Shown here one piece after another: positions 22,674 to 35,800 of a stretch of DNA of 64,000 bases. The position numbers and the translations under genes are program-made. Within the stretch, counting starts at the first letter, position 1, and each line of letters opens with the position of its first letter. The notes beneath the pieces are model-generated. The model was not told where the DNA came from, did not search any database, and saw nothing but the letters and a program-made list of their open reading frames with translations. The DNA comes from Sophora flavescens (taxonomy: Eukaryota > Streptophyta > Magnoliopsida > Fabales > Fabaceae), in assembly GCA_030762895.1 (NCBI GenBank), contig CM061068.1:77339228-77403227 (forward strand), written 5' to 3'.

Positions 22674-24065
22674 CTAGTCATAATCTTCTGGTTTTGCGAA
22701 TGGGTACTTAAAGTATGCATTACTAATTTTTGAAGGATCTTCAGGTATAGACCAAGGGTACTTCATGGATGGATCTCGTGGGAACTTCCTGAAGTTTAGA
22801 AATGGTGCCCATAGAATAATCCTGCAGGAAGGCAACAATTCATCCGTTACTCTGCTGTTAGAAGAAAAAAAATGCTGCCAATTGCTAGAACAAATGATTT
22901 CAAAAGATAAAAAAAGCAAGGATTTATTTGGTATGAACTGTTGTCTTGCTATAAATTTTGTTTATACTGTTAATTCATTATGATTTGTTAGGTTATTAAA
23001 AAAGATTAACTTTTGTTATAACTAATTTAAAAATCACACAAAATTATTTGTGATTGGTTGATAATATAAAAGATTTTACAGTATATCAGAATTAAACTAA
23101 ACTCAGAGTAATACAACCAACATAATTTGTGTATTCATCATTATGCACAATTGTACAGGTTGCTCCATTCTTGTTAAACATGGAAAAAAGTTTGAGTTGG
23201 CACCTGAACTCCAGTGGAGTTTACCACTGCAGTTGTGCAAAATGGTGAATACAAGAGTAGTCTCTTGACAAAGATAGACTTTGAAGGTGTTGAGAACAGT
23301 ATATATTTTAAGAGCAAGAGTCTCACCCTGGGAAGAAAATGAAGGCAAACATGAACTGAAAATACATCTCCAGAAACTTTCTTCTGTACCATCTTATCCT
23401 CATCCAGTTCAGGATTATTGGCTGCAATGCAATCCAGCCAGTTATATATGCTCACTCACATATCAGTACTCAATTTCAGATTCTCAGGTTGAATACCAAA
23501 TGGCACACTTCAAAAGCTGTGAAAGGAAATAACTTACTGGTGCTACAAGGAAGTAGATAAAGAGAACAATTCCCAATTGTATCAAAACCCATGTGAGTTC
23601 TGGCGGGTTATTCTCTCCAGTGACTGCTAATGCTGGCTGCTCAACCTGTTCATTGTTCAAATAGCCACTATCAACTTTTGTATATAATAACAAAAGGAGT
23701 AACAAGAAGTGAATTTCTATGTACAAGAATCTCACAAAGGCCAAGAGTGCTCCTATATGCAGTGCCAAACTAGGATTCTTTAGACTGATATGTTCACCTA
23801 GCTTCTTGTTGTTGCATCTTACTATCTGCAATTGGATTCAGTGTTTCAAGTCAGATAAATTTTCAATGAAAGGAGCAAGTTAAAACTGTTAAGAGAATTG
23901 GTTGGAAGCAGAAAATCAAAGTACATGATGTAGTGATTGTGAAGGGCTAGCGCTGTTGTGAGATGGTTTGTGTTTGGAAGCAATGAAGGTAGAAATAGTC
24001 CCACGTGGCGAAGTGGGAAGAGGAGGCAGAGCTTTGGGAACATGGAGGTTGAATGAGAAGCTCAT
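22674..24065 (-). CDS. ndhL: NdhL, chloroplast NAD(P)H dehydrogenase-like complex subunit L
   Basis: Five minus-strand exons join in frame: 24065-23925, 23825-23736, 23645-23538, 23421-23327, 22821-22674, giving 193 aa, close to the family length. The first exon is a serine/proline-rich plastid transit peptide; I chose the ATG at 24065 because it opens a typical transit peptide of fitting length, though an in-frame ATG lies upstream. The mature part has ENNPPELTWVLIQLGIVLF (membrane segment 1), WMRIRWYRRKFLEMYFQFMF leading to segment 2, then ILWAPFLNFRKFPRDPSMKY and a tail ending KPEDYD. NdhL (Arabidopsis CRR23, At1g70760) belongs to subcomplex A of the thylakoid NDH complex, which drives cyclic electron flow around photosystem I. 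Confidence 0.93.
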
Positions 24066-25433
24066 TTTTTTGTTTAGAGCTTTCTGAGTTTTGTTTCTTA
24101 TCCTTTTCCTCAGTTCAGTTCCATGGCAAAGGGTGCATGGCTTTCTGTGGGAAAAGATGACAAAATTAAATGTAGATTGAGTGGAAATGAGACTCATTCG
24201 CAACCATTCCTTTTATTGCTTGGCTAGTCAAGTTCTAAGAGGGTAACAAAAATGCCTAAAACCATTTTTTTTTAAAATTAGCTGTTACAAGAATGCAATC
24301 AAATAAAAATAATAGTTTAGTTTTGATATGCTATTATTATAAAAAAAAATATATTAGCAATCAATTATAAATTACTAAATTAGTGTATGTGTGACTTGTC
24401 AGTGCATATCAATTAAATCCTAAAAATAAAGCGTATGAATTGTAGAGTTCCTGGAATAAGTTGTTTAAAAAAAAAAAATTGTTCCTAAAAATTCAATCTC
24501 AATAGAAGAAAATATTTGTTAAAATTAATACAAAGAGTCATCAAAGGTTAGTGAGGAAAAATTTTGGACTATATATAGAAAACTAAATTATCTTACTCAA
24601 GTTGAAGGACTAAAATAATCACATTCAATTCAGGAATTATATTTGACACTCTCCATCTTTTATTTAGACTACTGGTTCATCATGCTTTGATTATAACAAT
24701 AAGGCTAAATTGTATGAAAACTCAATTTGTGAATTGGTGTAAACAATTTTGATTGAGCGAGTTTTTCTTTCTTTCTAATTTTACTTCTTTCTTAATTTTA
24801 TTTCACTTTGATTTTAGTTTTTCTTCTCTTTTATTTTATTTTTTGACAATAATTTTTCTTCTCTTTTATTAGTATCACGTAAGTTTGTGAAATTCATATC
24901 GTGATAAATAACATGACAGAAATTTTAAACTATCCTCATGTAAATAAATTTTACTTAAGTCAAACGTTAATAAACTATTTTTATTTGTTTATTTACACAA
25001 ATAAAATAATTTTAAAAAAATTGTAATACGTAATAGTTAGTCTAAAGTGCAGGCATGTAAATGAAATTTTTTTTTGGTCTAAACCCAGTATATTCAAACG
25101 CTATCAAGAAAGGACTAATCACCGTTCGTGGGATGTGACTTCCACTGGCCAAGCATTATTTTAACGCTGTCAGGAATGGAACTCGGGAGCATGATTTCTT
25201 GTGGTATCCAGTGACATTACCAACGAATTTGCCATTGTATTTTTTGCAAAAAATTGTTTGAAGAATATTTTCAAAAGGAAACTAAAATCTACTTTTTATA
25301 ATTGTACTGCAAATCAGGAAGTTAGTAAAAATTATTGATGTTGGCTGTTAAGAACTGTCCTTTCTTAGTCATCCCATAGAATGCTATTAAAATGATGTTT
25401 TATGGTTTATAATCTTCTGTCACCGTGTTTTTT

Positions 25434-25605
25434 TTGGTTTCCCATGATAACCTCCGTGTGCAACTGCGGAGACTAATCTTTTAAGCCGGATAGGATTACA
25501 AGGACGGCAAAGCCCTCCCTCAAGAGTTTTAACGCTGCTGCATTCCCAGGACCAAGATTCGAACTCGAGACCTCTGGTTAAGCTGGGAGAGACCGTCACC
25601 CTGTT
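25434..25605 (-). repeat. tRNA-derived SINE-like copy
   Basis: Minus-strand box-B-like GAGTTCGAATC, shared body (AGATTAGTCTCCGCAGTTGC) and GGGAAACC plus A-run end, as in the copy at 10270. Confidence 0.65.
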
Positions 25606-26880
25606 TTTGGAACAATCTATTACACATGAATCTGAAATTACTAGATTCTTGAATATTTACTACATTAAACAATAGTTATATTTTTAGTGTAAATCTTCGG
25701 AAGAAATTATCTGATATGGTTGTCTTCCTTTTTTTTAAATCAAGTTTTATTGTTGATGGAAACCATGTTAGTTCTGCTTCGTTGGTGAGTTTTGTATATG
25801 TTTTTACTGTATTAATGACCTAATTAAAAAAATAAAGATATGTATCAGTTAGATATCTAATAGTATATTGTTTGGTTTTGATCTTGGCTGCAAAGTTTTG
25901 TTCGTTGGCATCCTTAGGTACTTCGTGTAATTTGGATGATGGGAATGGCAATACCTGGCCTGGCAGGCTCAGAGGATCGACAGGGTCACCTAATGAGTGG
26001 TACCTTACTGCTGGATGGCTTAAATTTGCCATGGCCAAAGCCTTGATGGAAGGCACTACAATCCATTTTGGGTGCGAAGGAACGATCAAAGCAAGATATA
26101 TGTAGACATTGTTTAAGTACCTTAATATCCATATATAGATTTTTATTACCTTTAGTTCTTGCAAGTTATCTGATTGTTTGTTGTATAGTTAAATATGCAA
26201 ATTTCTGTTTAGAGTACTACATTGCAGGTATGAATATTTCTATTTAGAATATGCAATAACTGCGTGAACATTTCCAATACTATATCATTAGAGTTTGTTG
26301 ATCGTTGAGAATGTTAGTGTGACACTGATGGAATGACACGAGAACATGATAAGGAAGTCCTGTTTTTTTAACTTAGAACTAATACTCTTCTACTATGCCT
26401 TTTTCTTTTTGGCAAATAAGAAGTCATTTATTGTTGAATCCAGACATGGAATATTGCATGTTCATAGTGCCTACAGGATCTGCGTGATGATTTTTAGTAC
26501 ATAGATAAGAGATCAACGGTAATAAATAAATAATACTAATAAAGACGATAAAATTTAATGAAAAATATTTCAATATTGAAATTAAAGGAATGAAAAACCA
26601 AACAAAATAAGTTTCATATTGTATTTTTCTATCGTATAACAATGAACGTGTAAAATAAAAAATATGACCAGTTAACATTAATTTGGATTACACATTTTTT
26701 CCCTCTTAATAAATTTTTAACTTTTCTTATTTTCTCTTTGTTTTTATAGAACAATATCTTCTTTAAACTATAAAATTTTTATCTTTAGGGGTTCTCTGTT
26801 GAATCCACAATCACTGTCATTATTACCTTTTTAATTTGTGAAGACTAAATGGAAATTGTTTTTATTTTAATTATATATTA

Positions 26881-27189
26881 GGGTTAAATATGTTTTTAGT
26901 TCCTCATTTTGATAAAAACTCGGTTTTAGTCTTCCGTTTGACAAACATATTTTTTTAGGCCTCGTTTTTTAAAATGTGTCAGAAGTGATTCCCACACCAT
27001 GTACTTTTAATCCATCAGTTTTGATAACCACACATATTTGAACTCCCATATTTTACAAGAATTTGATTATAAGGTTTTTCAAACGGAAGTATGGTGTAAC
27101 AACCATTTCTATCACATTTTTAAAAAACAATAGATTAGAATAGTACATTAATTTTGTCAAAAATGATGTACTAAAAACATATTTAACCC
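26881..27189. mobile_element. MULE-derived MITE with perfect 9-bp TSD
   Basis: The termini GGGTTAAATATG and CATATTTAACCC flank a 309-bp non-coding element. TATATATTA lies directly on both sides (26872-26880 and 27190-27198). Confidence 0.88.
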
Positions 27190-28037
27190 TATATATTACT
27201 ATAGTATTTATTTTTGCAATATATATGTATATATATTAAACATTAAATAGTGAAAATACCCTATATGAATTATATACTAGTAATATGTATGAGCACATGT
27301 AAATGAAAATGCCAATGCCATATCTCTCAATTTGATTAAGTTGTCAATCTACTTAATAAAAATCAAACACGTCACAACTCCCAAACACAAAATACAGATG
27401 GTGCCAAATTATCTAGATTGGATCATAAATCAATTGAAGTACAAGACAGCAATCCCTTAACTGGTAATTGTGTTGTGACTTGTGATTGCAGAGTGAGGCC
27501 AACCTCATAATTATTTTCCCGTTTCATTTAACAAATCACTTCAATAAGTAACTCATTAATCTTGGGTGTAATAGTCGTAATTACCAAACTAATTACCAAT
27601 AATTGTATATTGCATTATTTTTTGACAAAGGTATATTGCATTATTAGTACTTATATTAATATATTTATTTATATATTAATATATATATATTAATATAATA
27701 CTCGCAATTAGTAACTGCCTAACTGGACACGGTTGGTAACAGGATCTTAAAATAATAATTAATAATTTAATAAGAAAAGTATTAAAAAAAAATTAACACC
27801 CAAAAAAAAAAGTTACAAAATATTTTATAAAATAAAAAACCGATGATGCGGCACAGCGAAAGAGGGGCCGCCAAAAGCCAAAGCTGTCGGAATTCTCTTT
27901 GATTCTTCAGTCGCAGCGATTCCACAGTTCTTTCTTTGATCAAAGTTCTTCACTTTCTCTCTCCTCCTCTCGATTCGATCAATACCCATTACGTATCCAA
28001 GTGTTTGGAGCGAGAAAATCGAGAGATCAGCGTTGAA

Positions 28038-29780
28038 ATGGGTACCCTTCAATCTTGGAGAAGAGCCTATGGTGCCATCAAAGACACCACCAAAGTGGGT
28101 CTTGCTCATGTCAACAGCGATTATGCGGTATTTTCTTTATTGGGTCTTTTTTTTTTCCCTTCAAAATTTCAATTTCCCCCTTTTCTAAATATAGGTTGTT
28201 TGGATTCCAAGAAAATTTTGTATCCAAGAAAATTGACACTCCTTTTCTCTATTTTTATGGGATTTTTCTCTTATTGGGTGGTTTGATTTGTTGCTATTAT
28301 TAGGATTTGGATGTTGCTATAGTCAAGGCCACGAATCACGTTGAGTGCCCTCCCAAAGAGAGGCACCTCAGGAGTGAGTGATTTCTGATTTCTGATTTGT
28401 GAGATTTTTTTTTGATCCGAATTTAGATTTTGGGATTTTGTTTATTTGATGGAAGAGTGATAAAGTTTCATCATTTTTTGGTTTTGTTGTAGAGATTCTG
28501 TTCGCCACGTCTGCTGTTCGACCAAGGGCTGATGTTGCTTACTGCATTCATGCCCTTTCGCGGCGGTTGGCCAAGACACGAAATTGGACGGTATTTGACT
28601 TCAGTTCTTTCTTGGATTCAGTTTATGTGATCAATTGATATGACTGGATCATACAATTATGATTTTGTTCGAGTATTCAATGACTTGCTTATGTGCATTT
28701 TGTTGGACTTGGATTGGATTCTTATTTTACTTGATGGACTGGTGTTCTGCTTGTGGCATTTCTGAATTCTCTGTGCTTTACTTTTCATAACTTGAAATTA
28801 GTTTCTCGCTATCAAGTTCAACAACATTTCGTATTAGAAGTGTGTGTGCCAAGTTATTAAATGAATGTGAGTCCAATGCTTTTTTGCCTTTTGGACTTAC
28901 AAGTAAATAGTTGGCAGTTTATGTTACTTGTTTGAGCATTTGGCTTCTGATAACTTTGAAGGGCCATACTGAAGTAGATAGGAATGCATATTTGTTACAT
29001 GATAACCACTTCTAAGAACATGAAACTATACGGCTGTGAGTCAAAGTCTTGAATTTGGGTAGTGCAATGGGAGCTTAGTCATGCTGGTTGGGTTATCATA
29101 TCGGCAACTTAATTTAAACCTCTAAAACTCACATTATACACATGACACCAAAACTTGTTTTCATTTTTCACTTCGAAAGGCTTTAAAATGAATATATAGA
29201 AAGTGCTCTAAATCCAGAGGAGATATCCACATCTTGCCAAAATTTTAAAAATGCTACTTTACAATGATGAAGGGATTTGGTTAAGGGGAATACTTTGAAA
29301 GATAGGTTGTAGGGAAAATTTGCTTTAAGGTAGCTTTACTTGAAGACTATGTAGCACCGATACGTGAAATTTCTGTGTGAATCGTCCTCGATACGTGCCG
29401 ATACGCCGATACGCGGGGATACACCGATACGCCGTCGACACGTGTCGGCAAAGTATCAGAGGACTTTATTTTTAGAAAAATAAAAAATAAATTCCGACGC
29501 GCGTTCAATACGCCATGTACGTCGTCGATATGCCATGTTACGTCGTGATAGCAGAAGTAGCGATTGTATTGGGGAAGCAGCATGCGAATGAGATGCAGCA
29601 GCAACTCCTGTGTTGGGTGAAGAAGCGGCTATGCAACTGTCTTGGGTTGGCACAAGAAGAAGAAGTTGTGTTGAGTGATGAAGAAGAAGCTATGAAGCAC
29701 CGACTCTGACACGGACACCGCGACACAACACAGTCACCGGGAAGCGGCTAATGTCAAAAACATAGGACATCGGGACACCG

Positions 29781-29817
<37 letters not shown>

Positions 29818-32800
29818 AGCTTTACAATTTTCATAATGACCATCACAAAGAATACTAAGACTAAGGGGTCATTTCACAATGCAATTTTTACAAAAATAAT
29901 ATCAAGATAAGAAAATGAATCTGATAGAAACTGATAAAATCTATTAAGGAATTATATGAATGATACTATATTATTGATGATTCTCTGAAGGAATTGACCC
30001 AAACAGAGATAAAATACTGAAAATATAGAGACGATACAATGAACCTCTAGGAGTTTGAGAGCCTAGTCTCTCCCAAACCATACCACCAAGAAACTAACCG
30101 AATGCCTCCCCAATCCCTTCTACCTATATTTATTAGATACTCCTATTCTAACTGCACATAGCAGTTACATATATAGATTCTGAAATGTATATAGCGATTA
30201 CTATCGATTAATAAAATCGCCTACTAATGTTACATGTCTGCTGCCATTGTATTTCTAGTCTTTTTCCTAGGCCTATGACTAACAATACTCCCACCCTAAA
30301 TATTCACCTTGTCCTCAAGGTGAACAACAAGTGGCCCATTGAAAGTAAATTTCCCGGGTCCCACTTTTTTGAAGCCGGACGCTCCAGTTGCCATAGATAT
30401 ATGCTTTCGTCGCTCTTTTGAACCAATTCGCCTTGACCAAATCATTCGGACCATTCAAGAAAACTCCCTTCACATATTCCGGATCCGTCCCTTTTAATGG
30501 GCTCCGAATAAAGTTCAAACCTCTCACGATATTCTCGCTACCGAGGTTGTCTGTTTGATACTCATTAACGCCTCAAAAGGATTCTCGCTTATTGGTGGGT
30601 TGGAATCTTTCAATCACCGCCTCTCGGAACTCTACCCATGATGGATTTTCTACACGTAATTCCCACCACCAAAACCAATTCAGTGGCCTTCCCTTCCATT
30701 GCAATCATTGCAGCCCAAGCTTCTCACGCCTCGAGACTTGCTTCATTTCAAAATATCTTTCTATGCGATTGATCCACCCATAGGCATCATCACCGGAGAA
30801 GATAGGAATCTCCACCTTGCGCCATTTATCCTCTCGATGGAACCACTTGGCCCCTCGCAACATTCTCTCGCCTCCTCGCCGCGCTCTTCCCTTGAGTGCT
30901 ACTTTCGATTTCTTTTCCTTGGAGGTGTGCCGAATTGCTTCCAATTGCTTCCGATTGTCCTCCCTTTTTTCTGCGTTGCGACCTTTTTTCTTCCACCAAA
31001 CGCTTCAGTTCTTGGCGTTCTCGGTGATCCTCATCTCGGTGCCGTCTCATCTCCAACATCCCGCGTTCAAGTTGTTCAATTCTGGCCTCCATTCTTCGAG
31101 TATGGACCATGTACTACTCCCAGAAATGACTGCTTTGATACCAGTTGATAGAAACTGATAAAATCTATTAAGGAATTATATGAATGATACTATATTATTG
31201 ATGATTCTCTGAAGGAATTGACCCAAACAGAGATAAAATACTGAAAATATAGAGACGATACAATGAACCTCTAGGAGTTTGAGAGCCTAGTCTCTCCCAA
31301 ACCATACCACCAAGAAACTAACCGAATGCCTCCCCAATCCCTTCTACCTATATTTATTAGATACTCCTATTCTAACTGCACATAGCAGTTACATATAGCA
31401 GTTACGAAATGTATATAGCAGTTACTATCGCTATTAAAAAAGCGCCTACTAATGTTACATGTCTGTTTGCCATTGTATTTCTAGTCTTTTTCCTAGGCCT
31501 ATGACTAACAATACTCCCACTCCTAAATATTCACCTTGTCCTCAAGGTGAACAACAAGTGGCCCATTGAAAGTAAATTTCCCGGGTCCCACTTGTTTGAA
31601 GCCGGACGCTCAGGTTGCCATAGATATATATATGTACGTCTCTTTTTGAACCACTCGCCTTGACCAAATCATTCGGACCATTCAAGAAAATTCCCTTCAC
31701 ATATTCCGGATCCGTCCCTTTTAATGGGCTCCGAATAAAGTTCAATCCTCTCACGATATTCTCGCTACCGAGGTTGTCTGTTTGATACTCATTAACGTCT
31801 CAAAAGGATTCTGCGTAATGGTGGGTTGGAATCTTTCAATCACCGCCTCTCGGAACTCTACCCATGATGGATTTTCTACACATGAATTCCCACCACCGAA
31901 ACCAATTCAGGGCCTTCCCTTCCATTGCAATCATTGCAGCCCAAGCTTCTCACTGGTCGAGACTTGCTTCATTTCAAAATATCTTTCTATGCGATTGATC
32001 CACCCATAGGCATCATCACAGGAGAAGATAGGAATCTCCACCTTGCGCCATTTATCCTCTCGATGGAACCACTTCGCTCCTCGCAACATTCTCGCCTCCT
32101 CTCGCCGCCCTTCCCTTGAGTGCTACTTTCGATTTCTTTTCCTTGGAGGTGTGCGAATTGCTTCCAATTGCTTCCGATTGTCCTCCAGCTTTTCTGCGTT
32201 GCAGCCTTTTTTTCTTCCACCAAACGCTTGCTTCTTGGCGTTCTCGGTGATCCTCATCTCGGTGCCGTCTCATCTCCAACATCCCGCGTTCAAGTTGTTC
32301 AATTCGGCCTCCATTCTTCGAGTATGGACCATGTACTACTCCCGTAAATGATCGCTTTGATACCGATTGATAGAAACTGATAAAATCTATTAAGGAATTA
32401 TATGAATGATACTATATTATTGATGATTCTCTGAAGGAATTGACCCAAACAGAGATAAAATACTGAAAATATAGAGACGATACAATGAACCTCTAGGAGT
32501 TCGAGAGCCTAGTCTCTCCCAAACCATACCACCAAGAAACTAACCGAATGCCTCCCCAATCCCTTCTACCTATATTTATTAGATACTCCTATTCTAACTG
32601 CACATAGCAGTTACATATAGCAGTTACGAAATGTATATAGCAGTTACTATCAGTTAATAAAAACTGCCTACTAATGTTACATGTCTGCTGCCATTGTATT
32701 TCTAGTCTTTTTCCTAGGCCTATGACTAACAGAATCATGTTTTATAAAACAACTAGTTAGGTCCTATGGTAATGAGTCTCAAAAAATGCTAAGAGGTATC

Positions 32801-35800
32801 ATTTTGTATTGTGTCTCAAAAAGTAAAAGATCTAATTTGGGGTTGGTGACCCATGACCTTTTTAATAAATATTTGTTTAAAAAATATTTAGGTTTGTGAC
32901 CCATGATCTCAAAATTATAAGTTGACTTTTTTAAAAAATATATTTTTTTATGATAGGAGTGTTCGAGAAGTGTCTGAGAGGTGTCAGAGCCGAAAAAAAT
33001 AATTTTTAATTGAGACATCGCAGAGGGGTGTCCGACACATGCCGGAGGCATGTCCGTGAAGTGTCGGTGTCCGAGGCGTGTCCGACACGCGACACAACAC
33101 TTTTGAAGAGGTGTCCGTGCTTCATAGTCTGAAGAAGAAGCGGTGTGTGGGCGGCCAGGGAAAAAGAATAATAGGGTTTCTTGATTTCAGGATGTGTGTT
33201 GGGTCTCCACTTCAAATTGGGTTGGGCCATTTAATGTCAATTTGTTTTATGAATATTTATATACTAGCCTTTATATACCTTTTTTTTCTCACTGGACTGT
33301 TAGGGAAAACGGCCATTTCCTCCAATACTTATATACTTTTCAATCTCATATGTATCCATTTCTTGTTATTTCAATCGGCATCTTATTCTTGTTATAAAAA
33401 ATATTAGTATATAATTTTTTTTTTGAAACAATATTAGTATATAATTGTATATTATATGATATGATAGGGATAAATACATAAAACACACTATATACATACA
33501 TATATATATGTATGTATGTATATACGTATCTTAAACGTATCGTATCTTGTATTTTTAAAGAAACGACATATCGCCTATCGTATCCGATACTCGTATCGTG
33601 TCTGTGCATCATAGCTTGAAGATAAGTAGCGAAAATTTGCCTAAGGTAGCGTAAATAGTATGTAGTCTGAAAGTGACGAAATCTAATTATTTGATAAGGG
33701 ATTTCGGCATGCAGACTATATTACACTAAATCTTGAAAGGAAGTTTCCGTAAAGGATGCAAATCAGTTTTGATGAAGGATGTGATAGCCGATTCAATTAT
33801 TTGATATTGCCAGTTCTCCTTTTATTACTAAAACCAGCATTTTGCTTACATTTGTTAAATTTATGCACTGTTCAGATAGATAACTCTTATGAGTTTATTG
33901 TATGCCAAAAGAAATTGTAATTCCAAACATGTTATGAGGCTTTAATCTTTTATTTTCCTTGCCCAGGAAGTGATCTGGTTTATAGCCTTCCTTCCCTTAA
34001 TGGACCCTAGGTAGAATATTCTTATGGTATGCTCACAGAATGGAGATTCCATGGAATTGGAATTTATTGAATGGAATGAAATGACCATTCCCAGTTCCCA
34101 GTTTGTTAGCTTTAATAAAAATGTAATGTGTTTGATACATGGTATCGATGCATGCCGAAATCAAAAGTGTTCTTAATGACATAAATGTCCTTCATTAGAA
34201 AAACTGAAAAGTTTAACTTATCTCTTGTATAACATCTTACATTCTATTGAAAAGTTTAACTTATCTCATGTATATCTTACTATGTAATATGAGAGAGTGT
34301 ACAATTCTTAGGAGCAGGTTCAAGTATAATTTTTTTATTTTTACAACTGGTTATCAAAAAAAGTGTTGCTCAAGAAGAAACAAAGCATTCATTCTTTTGT
34401 TGGTGAGAAAAAGTTGAAGTGTACATTTCTTTTTTGATATGTGAAAGAAAACACCAATGTCTCAACTCTCATGTTCAAATTATGTCTTATTTGTTTTTCT
34501 ATTTTCATTTATTTGCCTTATTCTGTTCGTGAATCCTCCTTGCATTATCCACTAAAATGGTCATCTGATGGGATTAAGGTGGTTGATTAAATTTAATAAG
34601 GGTAATACTTGTTATTTCATAAAAATTAATGATGCTTATCTTTCACTTTCCTTCGTCTTATTTACAGGTGGCATTGAAAACATTGATAGTCATCCATAGG
34701 TTATTGAGGGAGGGTGATCCTACTTTTAGAGAAGAACTTCTGAATTTCTCACTGAGAGGACGCATTCTTCAACTTTCTAACTTCAAGGATGATTCTAGCC
34801 CAATTGGTTAATTTTTTTACCTTATCAACTTTATATATGTTCGTGTGTCTCTGTGTGTGGGTAACTGCCATTTGGGATCAAGTTAGAGGTTTTCAGCATC
34901 TCTGTTCTTTGAATGTAGTTTTTTGTTCAATATTTAAATTAAGTAGTATAATTTGTTTGCCTGCTTGCAGCATGGGATTGCTCTGCCTGGGTACGTACTT
35001 ATGCATTATTTTTGGAAGAAAGGCTTGAATGTTTCCGTATTCTGAAGTATGATATCGAAGCAGAGCGTCTACCGAAGCCTGCCCAAGGGCAGGAGAAGGT
35101 AATTCCATTAAACGATGATTACGCTCTTCTGCTCATGGATGCTTAAAATTGGGCTCCAATGCTGCATTCTTAGTCTTTCTGTGTTCTCCGTTCTTTCTAA
35201 TAATATCTTCTTTTATTAAAAAAAGTTAGTTGACCCTACCTAATTGGATGAACTTGCTTGTTATCCAAAAAAAGTTAGGCCTGACATGGCTATGGCATTT
35301 GGTCCTTTATCTATACTGAAATATTTTTTCAGGTTAAAATGGGAATTTCAATTATGTCCTTATATTTTAGAAATTTGTAATTGAGTTTTTATAGTTTGAA
35401 AGTTTTCTAATTTAGTCCCTGAAGATTGCTTACTGTTGGGGTGCTCTAATGGTAGGCAATCTTCAAGAACATAATTTAAAACTTATGAAACCATCAGGTT
35501 TCTAATTGGGTCCCTATAGTATCAAAAATTTTAATTTGGTTCCTTCTACTATATAGAGCTAATTAAAAATCTTCAAATAGTATGGGGACCTATGGGTTTA
35601 TTAACCTGGTTTTCAACTTGAAATTTTACAAGTTACTGTTAGACTTTTGCAGAACTCTGGTTTTTAGGTATTGTAAGGAAATGGATGATTATGGAGGACA
35701 AAATTCTATATGATACTTTTGTTTACACTATCTCTCTCTCTCTCTATTTAAATTTATTTCCATTGCTTGTTGCCATTGAAAGACTTTTAAGTGGTTTCTT

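Larger units (their letters stand above)
24231..27830. other. Intergenic region with SINE-like and MITE insertions
   Basis: No convincing gene. A frame at 25872-26105 (+) resembles nothing secure. A weak SINE-like fragment lies at about 25066-25215. Confidence 0.5.
29922..32731 (-). mobile_element. Gag-only (TR-GAG-like) LTR element, LTR-gag-LTR-gag-LTR, TSD GAATC
   Basis: Three LTRs of 363-365 bp (29922-30284, 31146-31510, 32368-32731), each TGATAGAAACTG...CTATGACTAACA, alternate with two internal regions of about 860 bp. GAATC flanks the entire block (29917-29921, 32732-32736). On the minus strand each internal region starts with a primer-binding-like TGGTATCA(A)AGC in the first, altered to CGGTATCAAAGC in the second, then a gag start (MVHTRRMEARIEQLERGM in the first). 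A purine tract precedes the next LTR. No pol is present, so it must depend on enzymes supplied in trans. Confidence 0.88.
29690..33127. mobile_element. Inner TIR element nested in the outer one
   Basis: CTATGAAGCACCGAC at the left and TGTCCGTGCTTCATAG at the right form inverted ends rich in GACAC/GTGTC. GAAGAAGAAG adjoins the left end (29680-29689) and lies 3 bp from the right end (33131-33140), a probable TSD. A (TA)n tract lies at about 29783-29812. The LTR element at 29922-32731 is inserted in it. Confidence 0.6.
29347..33614. mobile_element. Outer TIR element in intron 3, 8-bp TSD CTTGAAGA
   Basis: Ends CTATGTAGCACCGATACG (left) and CGTATCG...TGCATCATAG (right) are inverted with mismatches. 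CTTGAAGA sits directly outside both (29339-29346 and 33615-33622). Its interior is degenerate CGATACG-type sequence and is itself invaded by a related element at 29690-33127. The superfamily is uncertain; 8 bp would suit hAT. Confidence 0.65.

Noticed and set aside
25872..26105. 77-codon frame with a faint B3-like look
   Set aside because: Too short and too weak to support without a search; the other strand is equally open.
30699..32351. Plus-strand frames of 100-149 codons in the intron 3 element
   Set aside because: Shadows of the minus-strand gag; the gag similarity and LTR signals are on minus.
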